From assembly GCF_030444335.1 (NCBI RefSeq), contig NZ_CP128595.1:2523875-2587874 (forward strand): a DNA stretch of 64,000 bases, in the 5' to 3' direction. Below, in pieces: positions 18,307 through 26,304 of the stretch. The translations under genes were made by a program, and so were the position numbers. Origin of the DNA: Polaribacter huanghezhanensis (GTDB lineage: Bacteria > Bacteroidota > Bacteroidia > Flavobacteriales > Flavobacteriaceae). A model generated the notes under the pieces. That model was not told the DNA's origin and did not search any database. It was given only the letters and a program-made list of their open reading frames with translations. Position 1 is the first letter of the stretch, and every line of letters starts with the position of its first letter.

Positions 18307-20196
18307 ATGGAACAGAAAAAATTTGACGCAAATTCGTTTATCGGATTATTATTATTAGGAGCAATTATGCTTTGGTTTATGTACTCTAGCCAACAAGAAG
18401 TTATTCCTACCGACGACACCACAGAAACTAGTGTAGATTCTACAAAAACTACAACTTCACCAACTCTTACAAACAATACCACGCCACTTGTTGCCAGCGA
18501 TTCTTTAAAAAATGCTGCATTACAAAATCAATTGGGTGCCTTTTCTTACGGAGCACAAACTGCTACAGAAGGAACAACCGTTTTAGAAAACAAACTTTTA
18601 AAATTAACCATTGATAATAAAGGTGGACAAATAATTGAAGCACTTGTAAAGACCTATAAAAGATACGATTCTTTGCCGTTGTATTTGATAAAAGACAACA
18701 ATGCGTCTTTCAATATCAATTTTGGAACTACAGACAACCGTATTTTAAACACCAAAGATTTGTTGTTTATTCCAACAATTTCTAAAAACGGAAAGAACCA
18801 AGTGCTTTCTATGAAATTGAAAGTTTCTGAAACACAATATTTAGAGTACAGATACGAAATGAAACCAAACAATTATATGGTAGATTTCGCTGTGCGTTCT
18901 CAAGGTTTAGCAACCGTTATCAATTCTTCGAATACCATTAATTTAGATTGGGATCTAAAAACATATAGAAACGAGAAAAGTATTAAAACTGAGAATATGT
19001 ATTCTGAGTTAAAATTCTTTACAGACGAAGCTGATTATCTTTCTGCTGCAAGTAGTAATGATAATGAAGTGGTTGATAATGTGCAATGGGTTGGGTTTAA
19101 ACAACACTTTTTTACCTCTATTTTATTGTCAGACAAACCGTTTAACAAAACTTCTTTAACTTCTATCAACTTGGTAAAAGACGAAGAAATTGATACCGTT
19201 TTCACAAAACATTACCAATTAAACACTCCGTTAGCATTAAATAACGGCGAGTTAAATTACAATATGAACTGGTACTACGGACCAGCAGATTATAAATTAC
19301 TAACAAAGTACAAAGGAAAAAACCTGGGAGAAATTGTTGATTTAGGTTGGGGAATTTTCGGAGCCATTAACAGAGCTATTTTCATTCCTATCTTTGGATG
19401 GCTAAGCGGGTTAATGTCTAACTACGGATTGATTATTATTTTAATGACCATTGTAGTTCGTATTTTAATGTCGCCTTTGGTATACAAATCGTACGTTTCT
19501 AGTGCAAAAATGAAAGTAATTCGTCCAGAATTAACTGCCATCAACGAACGTTTACCAGGAAAAGAAAATGCAATGAAACGTCAACAAGAAACCATGGCAG
19601 TTCAGCGAAAAGCTGGAGTTAGCATGATGTCTGGTTGTATACCAGCATTGTTACAAATGCCCATTTTCTTTGCATTATTTAGGTTTTTCCCATCAAATAT
19701 TGAATTAAGACAAAAAGGATTTTTATGGGCATCAGATTTATCATCGTATGATTCTGTTATCGAATTGCCTTTTCACATTCCATTATACGGAAGTCATATT
19801 AGTTTATTTCCAATTTTAGCATCGATTGCCATTTTCTTTTATATGAAAATGAATCAAAGTCAGCAAGCAAACATGCAAGCGCCAGCGCAAGAAGGAATGC
19901 CAGACATGCAAAAGATGATGAAGTACATGATTTACCTCTCTCCTATTATGATGTTGTTTTTCTTTAACAACTACGCAAGTAGTTTAAGTTTGTATTACTT
20001 TGTTTCTAACTTACTAACCATTATTATTATGTTGGTTATTAAAAACTATGTAATTGATGAAGCAAAGATTCATGCACAAATAGAAGAAAACAAAAAACGT
20101 CCTGAAAAGAAAAAAGGAAAGTTTAGACAGCGTTTAGACAACGCCATGAAACAAGCGCAAGAACAACAAACACAACAAAAAAAAGGTAAAAAATAG
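18307..20196 (+). CDS. yidC: Membrane protein insertase YidC
   Basis: Inserts and folds inner-membrane proteins with or without SecYEG. The 629 aa have the Gram-negative layout: TM1 at about 10-25 (FIGLLLLGAIMLWFMY), a large periplasmic domain (about 60-345), then the conserved five-helix core. The core starts at GWGIFGAINRAIFIPIFGWL, with the cytoplasmic hairpin (PELTAINERL..KRQQETMAVQRKAGVSMMSGCIPALLQMP) and the final helices near SPIMMLFFFNNYASSLSLYY. A basic, Gln-rich tail of about 50 residues follows and may contact ribosomes. It is a single gene followed by a strong terminator. Confidence 0.97.
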   Translation: MEQKKFDANSFIGLLLLGAIMLWFMYSSQQEVIPTDDTTETSVDSTKTTTSPTLTNNTTPLVASDSLKNAALQNQLGAFSYGAQTATEGTTVLENKLLKLTIDNKGGQIIEALVKTYKRYDSLPLYLIKDNNASFNINFGTTDNRILNTKDLLFIPTISKNGKNQVLSMKLKVSETQYLEYRYEMKPNNYMVDFAVRSQGLATVINSSNTINLDWDLKTYRNEKSIKTENMYSELKFFTDEADYLSAASSNDNEVVDNVQWVGFKQHFFTSILLSDKPFNKTSLTSINLVKDEEIDTVFTKHYQLNTPLALNNGELNYNMNWYYGPADYKLLTKYKGKNLGEIVDLGWGIFGAINRAIFIPIFGWLSGLMSNYGLIIILMTIVVRILMSPLVYKSYVSSAKMKVIRPELTAINERLPGKENAMKRQQETMAVQRKAGVSMMSGCIPALLQMPIFFALFRFFPSNIELRQKGFLWASDLSSYDSVIELPFHIPLYGSHISLFPILASIAIFFYMKMNQSQQANMQAPAQEGMPDMQKMMKYMIYLSPIMMLFFFNNYASSLSLYYFVSNLLTIIIMLVIKNYVIDEAKIHAQIEENKKRPEKKKGKFRQRLDNAMKQAQEQQTQQKKGKK

Positions 20197-20207
20197 ACAT
20201 ATTTAGT

Positions 20208-20232
20208 GTCATTCCTGCGTAGGCAGGAATCT
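20208..20232. repeat. Dispersed palindromic repeat (ATTCCTGC type)
   Basis: GTCATTCCTGC then GCAGGAATCT with a short loop form a hairpin. It is the same family as the elements at 20284 and 37266. It lies between the yidC stop codon and its terminator. Confidence 0.6.
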
Positions 20233-20240
20233 AATATTAA

Positions 20241-20273
20241 AAAAACCAAAACGTAATCGTTTTGGTTTTTTTT
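20241..20273 (+). terminator. Intrinsic terminator of yidC
   Basis: AAAAACCAAAACG pairs perfectly with CGTTTTGGTTTTT around a TAAT loop, followed by more T. It has the usual terminator form. Confidence 0.9.
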
Positions 20274-20283
20274 GTTTTTTACT

Positions 20284-20376
20284 TGTCATTCCGACCGCAG
20301 CGGAGGAATCTCAAAAACGGTAGTTTTATCTCATGAGATTTCTCGTCGCTCATGCTTCGCTCTGTCGAAATGACAA
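20284..20376. repeat. Dispersed palindromic repeat pair upstream of abiF
   Basis: Begins GTCATTCCGACCGCAGCGGA and ends GTCGAAATGACAAG, so the outer ends are inverted (GTCATT...AATGAC). This is the TGTCAT-ended dispersed repeat family. It directly precedes the Abi module. Confidence 0.55.
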
Positions 20377-20494
20377 GACGAATGTCATAAAAAACAAACT
20401 TCTTTTTTTGTTGATAAACAGGTAGTTTTACTTATTGATGGTTTCTCTAAAAATAGCTAACTTGCTAATTGTGAATAATCTGTTCTAAACTAAA

Positions 20495-21367
20495 ATGAGT
20501 AAAAAAGCATCAACTATAGAAGAACAAATAAATCTTCTTAAAAAAAGAGGAATGATTTTCGACTGTGGAGAAGAGAAGGCTAAAGAAATATTATTAGATA
20601 TAGGCTATTATAGGCTTGGTTTTTATTGGTTTCCTTTCGAAATTGATAAAGGTCATAATTTTCAAAAAGACACTCTATTTTCGAATGTAATTAGCCTTTA
20701 CTATTTGGATGTAGATTTAAGAAATATTTTATTAAAGTATTTAAAGCGTATAGAAGTTAATTTTAGGACTAAAATTATTTATTACATATCTAATAAGCAT
20801 AATGATGACCCTATTTGGTATTCTAATCCTAAAATAATGGCTTCTTGGTTTATAAAAAGCTTAGACACAAAACTATATACAAATAAATTTAAAGAAGATA
20901 ATAAACAAATAAAACTTCATCATGTTAAATATAGAAATGACATATATGCACCTACTTGGAAAACTTTTGAGTTTTTAACATTTGGAGCAATTGTAACAAT
21001 TTTTAATGCACTAAAAGATGAGGAAGTTAAAAAAAATATTTCAAAGCTTTATGGATTAAACAACCTTAATACGTTCAAAAATTTTATTCACACAATAAAA
21101 TTTACTAGAAATATATGTGCTCACGCTGGAGTTTTATTTGATTTAAATTTTCCTCAAGGTATCTACAAAATTCCTAGAATAAGATTTAACAACAACAATA
21201 ATCAATCTCTAGATGCTGGAATAAAAACAATCTCATATATCTTAAAAAATATCTCTGAAGAACGTAATGATGATATGAATAATGAAATAAATATATTATT
21301 TAAAGAATATGAAAACAATGAAATTATTAAACTAATAATTACAGATAAAATTGGTTATAATATGTAA
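20495..21367 (+). CDS. Abi_2/AbiF family HEPN protein (abortive infection / RNA-antitoxin TA toxin candidate)
   Basis: A 290-aa cytoplasmic protein of the Abi_2 (AbiD/AbiF) family. The family N-terminal motif YYRLGFYWFPF lies at residues 38-48, the helix LRNILLKYLKRIEVNFR at 75-91, and a HEPN-type RxxxxH motif, RNICAH, at 205-210, which marks the likely RNase site. Known: AbiF proteins give abortive infection, and recent work describes them as toxins paired with a conserved small RNA and as relatives of the Cas13 ancestor. Directly after the stop codon a short RNA gene with its own promoter is visible (see 21385). The gene is very AT-rich and flanked by dispersed repeats, which suggests acquisition. 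It is intact, with start ATG at 20495. Confidence 0.88.
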   Translation: MSKKASTIEEQINLLKKRGMIFDCGEEKAKEILLDIGYYRLGFYWFPFEIDKGHNFQKDTLFSNVISLYYLDVDLRNILLKYLKRIEVNFRTKIIYYISNKHNDDPIWYSNPKIMASWFIKSLDTKLYTNKFKEDNKQIKLHHVKYRNDIYAPTWKTFEFLTFGAIVTIFNALKDEEVKKNISKLYGLNNLNTFKNFIHTIKFTRNICAHAGVLFDLNFPQGIYKIPRIRFNNNNNQSLDAGIKTISYILKNISEERNDDMNNEINILFKEYENNEIIKLIITDKIGYNM

Positions 21368-21381
21368 ATGTTGTATATTTG
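21351..21381 (+). promoter_or_regulatory. Promoter for a small RNA at the 3' end of abiF
   Basis: TTG (21351-21353), 20 nt, then TATATTTG (21374-21381): a complete Bacteroidota promoter. The -33 box is inside the last codons of the Abi gene, and the -7 box starts 6 nt after its stop. It has the same 20-nt spacing as the xre promoter at 43737. Confidence 0.75.
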
Positions 21382-21384
21382 CAC

Positions 21385-21470
21385 TATAAAGTGCCTAGCT
21401 ATTCATTACGCTTTAGTGTTGCACTATAAAAAATTATACAGAACCTAGACATTATGCTCTAGGTTTTTTT
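21385..21470 (+). ncRNA. Candidate AbiF-associated small RNA (RNA antitoxin)
   Basis: About 85 nt between a canonical promoter and an intrinsic terminator, with no reading frame of note. The DNA is two imperfect tandem units: GCACTATAAA occurs at 21381-21390 and 21421-21430, and CATTACGCTTTAG (21404) is echoed by CATTATGCTCTAG (21450), each preceded by CCTAG. The first unit can fold CTAG against TTTAG. TTTAGTG can also pair with CACTA at 21413-21425. The second unit forms the terminator hairpin. This matches what is known of AbiF loci (a stable associated ncRNA acting as antitoxin) and recalls the repeat structure of type III antitoxins. The RNA and its ends are predicted, not shown. Confidence 0.65.
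21442..21470 (+). terminator. Intrinsic terminator of the small RNA
   Basis: AACCTAGA pairs with TCTAGGTT around an 8-nt loop (CATTATGC), followed by seven T. Confidence 0.88.
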
Positions 21471-21564
21471 ATTTAATACTAAAGTATACTTATATATTTA
21501 GAAAAAATAAATTTGGTAATTTATTGCTAATCTAATGCTTACGAAAATAATTACTATTATTTTT

Positions 21565-22881
21565 CTACGCTTTCTTCGTTTTAAAACGTCCATAAAACAG
21601 AATATACCCATAACACACAATCGTTAAAATAAACGCTGTTTTAAAGCCAAAACCATCAATTAAATTTCCAAAGAAAAACGGAATAATTGCGCCACCAACA
21701 ATTGCCATACACAACAAACCAGAAGCTTGTGCTTTTAAATCGCCCAAACCTTCTAAACTCAATGTAAAAATGGTTGGAAACATAATTGAGTTGAACAATC
21801 CAACCGCTAAAATAGACCACATAGATAGTAAACCAGTGGTGCTCATAGAAATTACAATCATGCTAATTGCCAACAAGGCAAAAATGCTCAACACTTTTCC
21901 TGCTGCCATAATTTTGGTTAAATACGCGCCAACAAAACGACCAATCATGGCACCTCCCCAATAAAATATGACAAAAATCCCTAATAACGATTTTGGATCT
22001 TTTCCAGAAAATGTTTGGTTAAATGTATTGGCAATGGTATTTGCAATGTTCATCATGGTTTCGTTTTCTGCAACAATTGGTGCCAATCCAGCATCGTAAA
22101 AATAATTTACTAAAAAACTACCAATGGCAACTTCTGCGCCAACGTACACAAAGATTCCCAATGCGCCCATCAACATGATTTTATTTTTTAGCAATTTAAA
22201 ATAACCGCCTTTCGGACTTTCTTCTATCAGTTTTGGCAATTTAGTAAATAGAAAAATCACTGCTAACAATAAAATAAAACCAGCAATTAGTAAAAATGGC
22301 GTTTGCACCGTTGCTGCTTCCGAAATATAATATGCACTTTTTTGAGTTTCGTTTAACAACCCAATTTCTTCGGATGATTTTACAGAATCGCTCAGTAAAA
22401 ATAAGGCGCCAACAACAGGCGCAATGGTGGTTCCTAATGAATTAAATGCTTGCGATAAATTCAATCTACTACTCGCTCCTTCTTCACTTCCTAACAACGC
22501 TACAAACGGATTTGCCGCAACTTGTAAAATGGTAATTCCGCCCGCTAACGTAAAATAGCCCACTAAAAAAACAGCAAATAATCTGTGTTCTGCCGCAGGA
22601 TAAAATAACAAACAACCAATTGCCATGGTTACCAAACCTAACACGATTCCTTTTTTATAGCCAATTTTTGATAAGAGATATCCGGCAGGTAAAGAGAATA
22701 CAAAAAACGCTACAAAAAAGGCAAATTGCACCAAGACTGTTTTTGCGTACGACATTTCAAAAACATCTTTCAACCTCGGAATTAAAGAATCTACCAACAC
22801 GGTAATAAATCCCCATAAAAAGAATAAAGAAGTTAAAAATATAAATGCTGATCTGTATGATTTGTTCGTTGATGTATTCAT
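21565..22881 (-). CDS. FucP-type sugar MFS transporter
   Basis: A 438-aa inner-membrane sugar:proton symporter of the L-fucose permease (FucP/GluP) branch, with about 12 membrane segments. The start FIFLTSLFFLWGFITVLVDS, the loop GYLLSKIGYKKGIVLG and the motif ILQVAANPFVALLG are typical of the family. It ends with a short basic tail. It is the last gene of the leftward N-glycan operon, so the imported sugar is probably mannose or N-acetylglucosamine released by the enzymes upstream; that is inference. A tandem octamer repeat lies in the 76-nt gap before it. Confidence 0.88.
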   Translation of the reverse strand: MNTSTNKSYRSAFIFLTSLFFLWGFITVLVDSLIPRLKDVFEMSYAKTVLVQFAFFVAFFVFSLPAGYLLSKIGYKKGIVLGLVTMAIGCLLFYPAAEHRLFAVFLVGYFTLAGGITILQVAANPFVALLGSEEGASSRLNLSQAFNSLGTTIAPVVGALFLLSDSVKSSEEIGLLNETQKSAYYISEAATVQTPFLLIAGFILLLAVIFLFTKLPKLIEESPKGGYFKLLKNKIMLMGALGIFVYVGAEVAIGSFLVNYFYDAGLAPIVAENETMMNIANTIANTFNQTFSGKDPKSLLGIFVIFYWGGAMIGRFVGAYLTKIMAAGKVLSIFALLAISMIVISMSTTGLLSMWSILAVGLFNSIMFPTIFTLSLEGLGDLKAQASGLLCMAIVGGAIIPFFFGNLIDGFGFKTAFILTIVCYGYILFYGRFKTKKA

Positions 22882-22921
22882 TAATTTTATTCTTTTTGAT
22901 TATTTCTTTTCAATTTAAAAC

Positions 22922-22953
22922 TCTGCACCTTTGCACCTCTGCAACTTTGCAAC
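22922..22953. repeat. Four tandem octamers
   Basis: tctgcacc, tttgcacc, tctgcaac, tttgcaac: four 8-bp units directly after the aspG stop codon on the minus strand, in the gap before the permease gene. A two-unit version (tttacaac) lies after recN at 38431. Confidence 0.7.
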
Positions 22954-22957
22954 TTCT

Positions 22958-23956
22958 TTACGCTTTTTTAGTGTACGCGTTAGACTCTACATACGTTTGT
23001 TTTCCTTCTTGATATTTGCTTATTCCAAATCCGCCATGAATACAATAACAACCATATTCTCCTTGTTTGTTTAGCGCAACATAACCTACTTGAAAATTCT
23101 TGTAATTTGGATTGGACTCCACAATTCTTTTTACGCCTTCTTCACACGCTTCTTGCGGCGTTCTTCCTTGGCGCATTAATTCTACAATTAAATAACTTCC
23201 TACGGTTTTTAACACCTCTTCTCCCATTCCGGTTGCTGTTGCTCCTCCAACAGTATTGTCTATAAATAATCCTGAACCAATAATTGCAGAATCTCCAACG
23301 CGTCCAGCCATTTTATACGCCAATCCGCTTGTGGTACAACCGCCAGAAATATCGCCATTTTTATCAATGGCTAACATGCCAATGGTATCGTGATTTTCTA
23401 TATTGATAATCGGTTTGTATTCTGATTTTACTTTCCATTTTTCCCAGGCTTTTCTAGAAGATTCTGTTAACAAATTTTCTCTTTTAAATCCTTGAGAAAC
23501 GGCAAATTGTTCTGCTCCTTTTCCTGCTAACAACACATGCGGTGTTTCTTCCATTACTTTACGAGCCACAGAAATTGGATGTGCAATGTTTTCCATACAA
23601 ACCACTGCTCCGTAATCGCCTTTTTTATTCATAATACACGCATCTAAGGTTACATTTCCGTCTCTGTCTGGAGTTGCACCATTTCCTACGGTGGTGTTTT
23701 TTAAATCGGCTTCTTCAATTCTACAACCCGCTTCAATAGCATCAATCGATGCTCCGCCTTTTTCTAAAACTTCCCAAGCTGCTTTTGTTGCATTATGAAA
23801 ACGCCAAGTTGCAACTACAATTGGTAAAACTGGTGTTCCAACTGCAGCTGCTTTTTTGTCTTTTTTAGCTTCGGTTTCACAAGAAATAATTGATGGAACA
23901 ACTGCCAAACCTAATCCTGTTAAGGAAGCTCTTTTTATAAAATTTCTACGTTTCAT
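22958..23956 (-). CDS. N4-(beta-N-acetylglucosaminyl)-L-asparaginase (glycosylasparaginase)
   Basis: Cleaves the GlcNAc-Asn bond of glycoasparagines, the last step of N-glycan breakdown. It is an Ntn hydrolase, made as a precursor that cuts itself before a Thr nucleophile. The 332 aa begin with an export signal MKRRNFIKRAS, with a twin-arginine-like RR and a possible lipobox (SIISC, Cys26). The processing site is ENHD/T191 IGM, followed by the typical GGCTTSGLAYKMAGRVGDS and IDNTVGGATATGMGEE. It lies 2 nt after the third GH92 gene and upstream of the permease, consistent with a complete N-glycan pathway. Confidence 0.93.
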   Translation of the reverse strand: MKRRNFIKRASLTGLGLAVVPSIISCETEAKKDKKAAAVGTPVLPIVVATWRFHNATKAAWEVLEKGGASIDAIEAGCRIEEADLKNTTVGNGATPDRDGNVTLDACIMNKKGDYGAVVCMENIAHPISVARKVMEETPHVLLAGKGAEQFAVSQGFKRENLLTESSRKAWEKWKVKSEYKPIINIENHDTIGMLAIDKNGDISGGCTTSGLAYKMAGRVGDSAIIGSGLFIDNTVGGATATGMGEEVLKTVGSYLIVELMRQGRTPQEACEEGVKRIVESNPNYKNFQVGYVALNKQGEYGCYCIHGGFGISKYQEGKQTYVESNAYTKKA

Positions 23957-23958
23957 TT

Positions 23959-26301
23959 TTATTCTTTTATTTTTTTAAAACTTTTATTTTTACTTAAAGA
24001 ATACGGAAGGTCTTCTTCTTTACTTCCCCAAGTTTTATTTGGTGTCGGACTCATTTTAAAATTAAATCTTCCACCATTTTGAATCGTTTTATAGGTCAAG
24101 TAATTTTTAGAAGTATCAATTCCATTTAAAGTAGTTGATTGTATATAAAAATTATTTTTCGAATTGTTATCTGCATTAATAACAAAAGTATTTCCGTTTT
24201 GTAAATGCAACGTTGCTTTTTTAAACAACGGCCCACCAATTATATATTGATCTGTTGCAGGAGTTACAGGATAAAATCCTAAAGCGCTAAAAACATACCA
24301 AGCAGAAGTTTGCCCATTATCTTCATCACCACAATAACCATCTGGAGTTGCACTGTATAAATCATCTAAAACGGTTCTAATTTTTTCTTGTGTTTTATAA
24401 GGTACGCCAGCGTGATTGTATAAATAAATCATGTGTTGAATTGGCTGATTTCCGTGTGCGTAATTCCCCATATTTACAATTTGCATTTCGCGAATTTCAT
24501 GAATGGTTCCGCCGTAATAAGAATCGTCAAAATCTGGTGGCATTGTAAAAACACCATCCAATTGTTTTATAAAATTTTTCTTTCCGCCCATTAAATGTAT
24601 CAATCCGTCAACATCATGAAAAACAGACCACGTATAATGCAAACTATTTCCTTCGGTAAAAGCATCGCCCCATTTTAAAGGGTTAAATGGCGATTGAAAA
24701 GTTCCGTCTTTATTTTTACCTCGCATTAAATTGGTTGAAGGATCAAACATATTTTTATAGTTTAAAGATTGATTATAGTATTTATCTGCAATTTCTTTTT
24801 TCCCTAATTTATCTGCCATTTGCGCAATGGTAAAATCTGCATACGCATATTCTAAAGTTCTAGCAACGTTTTCATTAACCCCAACATTATAAGGCACATA
24901 ACCTAAACTATTGTAATATTCTAAACCTTCTCTACCCACTGAACTTGCAGGTCTTCCTTTAGAAACTGTTGCGTTTTTTAAAATCGCTTCAAATAAAATT
25001 GTAGCTGTTTTTTTGTTTACGTTTCCTTTTAGAAAAGCATCTACAGCAATTGGTGCAGAATTAGAACCAATCATACAATCTCTGTGTCCAGGACTTGCCC
25101 ATTCTGGCAACCAACCAGATTCTTTATAAGTATTTGCTAATCCATCCATAATATGACTATTAAGTTCAGGGTACATCATATTAAAAAATGGATAAACCGC
25201 TCTAAAAGTGTCCCAAAAACCGTTGTCTGTAAACATATAACCCGGTAAAACTTTTCCGTTATACGGACTGTAATGAACAACTTTATTGTCTTTATCAAAC
25301 TCATAAAATTTTCTTGGAAACAATAAAACACGGTACAAACAAGAATAAAAAGTTCTAATATTATCAATATTATCATCTTCTACCTGAATTTTATTCAGCT
25401 CTTTTTCCCAAGCTTGTTTTGCTTTTTCTTTGGTTTGATCAAAAGAATCTTTACCAATTTCTCTATCTAAATTTAGTTGTGCTTGTTCTGGACTGATAAA
25501 TGAAGATGCTACTTTTACATGAACAACTTCTCCTTTTTTGGTTTTAAAACCAATAATGGCTCCAACATGTTTTCCTTCGCTATCTAATGTGTTTTCTAAC
25601 AATTTCCAACCATCTGTCCACGTATGATTAATTTCAAAATCTTTATCAAATTCTGCCACAAAATAATTGTGAAAATTATCTGGAACTCCGCCACTATTAT
25701 TTCTACTATAACCAATAATTTTACGTTCTTCAGGAATTATTTTAACCATAGAGCCTTTAAAAAAAGCATCGAGCATAATATAAGAAGAGTCCGATTTTGG
25801 AAATGTAAATTTAAAATGCGCGGCTCTTTCTGTTGGCGCAACTTCTGCAACCACATCATAATCGGCCAAATACACTTTATAATGATATGGCTTTACAGTT
25901 TCTGCTTTGTGCGAAAACCAAGATTGTCTTTCTTCTTCTTTGTATTTTAATTTCCCTGTAACTGCCATAAAAGAAAAAGCTGCATAATCATTAATCCAAG
26001 GACTTGGTTGATGCGTTTGCTTAATTCCTCTAATCTTATTTTCATTGTATTTATACGTCCAACCATCGCCCATTTTTGATGTCATTGGAGTCCAAAAATT
26101 CATTCCCCAAGGCGTTGCAATTGCAGGATATGTATTTCCGTTTGATAAACTATATTTAGAATCTGTTCCCATTAACGGATTTACATAATCTACCAAAGCA
26201 ACCTCTGAAGTTGTTTTTGAAATCTTATTTTCATGCTTCTCACAGCTAAATGCCATCAATACTAAAAGCATTAAAATTTTAGTCGTTCCTTTTATTTTCA
26301 T
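23959..26301 (-). CDS. GH92 alpha-mannosidase, Bt3990-like
   Basis: Removes terminal alpha-mannose by a calcium-dependent inverting mechanism; a 780-aa lipoprotein (MLLVLMAFSC, Cys20). The candidate general acid is Glu550 in EGNSLHY. An HE pair at 601-602 and the GDED aspartates 659 and 661 follow. With an offset of 17, these fall exactly on the residues I recall for Bacteroides Bt3990 (Glu533, His584/Glu585, Asp642/Asp644), where HE marks alpha-1,2 specificity. The loop HGNQPIQH replaces the HGNEPSHH seen in the two sister enzymes. It is third of three GH92 genes in the operon. Alpha-1,2 specificity is an inference. Confidence 0.9.
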   Translation of the reverse strand: MKIKGTTKILMLLVLMAFSCEKHENKISKTTSEVALVDYVNPLMGTDSKYSLSNGNTYPAIATPWGMNFWTPMTSKMGDGWTYKYNENKIRGIKQTHQPSPWINDYAAFSFMAVTGKLKYKEEERQSWFSHKAETVKPYHYKVYLADYDVVAEVAPTERAAHFKFTFPKSDSSYIMLDAFFKGSMVKIIPEERKIIGYSRNNSGGVPDNFHNYFVAEFDKDFEINHTWTDGWKLLENTLDSEGKHVGAIIGFKTKKGEVVHVKVASSFISPEQAQLNLDREIGKDSFDQTKEKAKQAWEKELNKIQVEDDNIDNIRTFYSCLYRVLLFPRKFYEFDKDNKVVHYSPYNGKVLPGYMFTDNGFWDTFRAVYPFFNMMYPELNSHIMDGLANTYKESGWLPEWASPGHRDCMIGSNSAPIAVDAFLKGNVNKKTATILFEAILKNATVSKGRPASSVGREGLEYYNSLGYVPYNVGVNENVARTLEYAYADFTIAQMADKLGKKEIADKYYNQSLNYKNMFDPSTNLMRGKNKDGTFQSPFNPLKWGDAFTEGNSLHYTWSVFHDVDGLIHLMGGKKNFIKQLDGVFTMPPDFDDSYYGGTIHEIREMQIVNMGNYAHGNQPIQHMIYLYNHAGVPYKTQEKIRTVLDDLYSATPDGYCGDEDNGQTSAWYVFSALGFYPVTPATDQYIIGGPLFKKATLHLQNGNTFVINADNNSKNNFYIQSTTLNGIDTSKNYLTYKTIQNGGRFNFKMSPTPNKTWGSKEEDLPYSLSKNKSFKKIKE

Positions 26302-26304
26302 TAT

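Noticed and set aside
20284..21470. Abi module as part of a transposon
   Set aside because: No transposase gene, terminal inverted repeats or target duplication seen; the flanking palindromes belong to a genome-wide repeat family.
22922..22953. Tandem octamers as a CRISPR or VNTR array
   Set aside because: Units of 8 bp without spacers; not a CRISPR. Only four copies.
23959..26301. Third GH92 as catalytically dead because of HGNQPIQH
   Set aside because: The candidate acid (Glu550), the HE pair and both base aspartates are kept at Bt3990-like spacing, so activity is likely.
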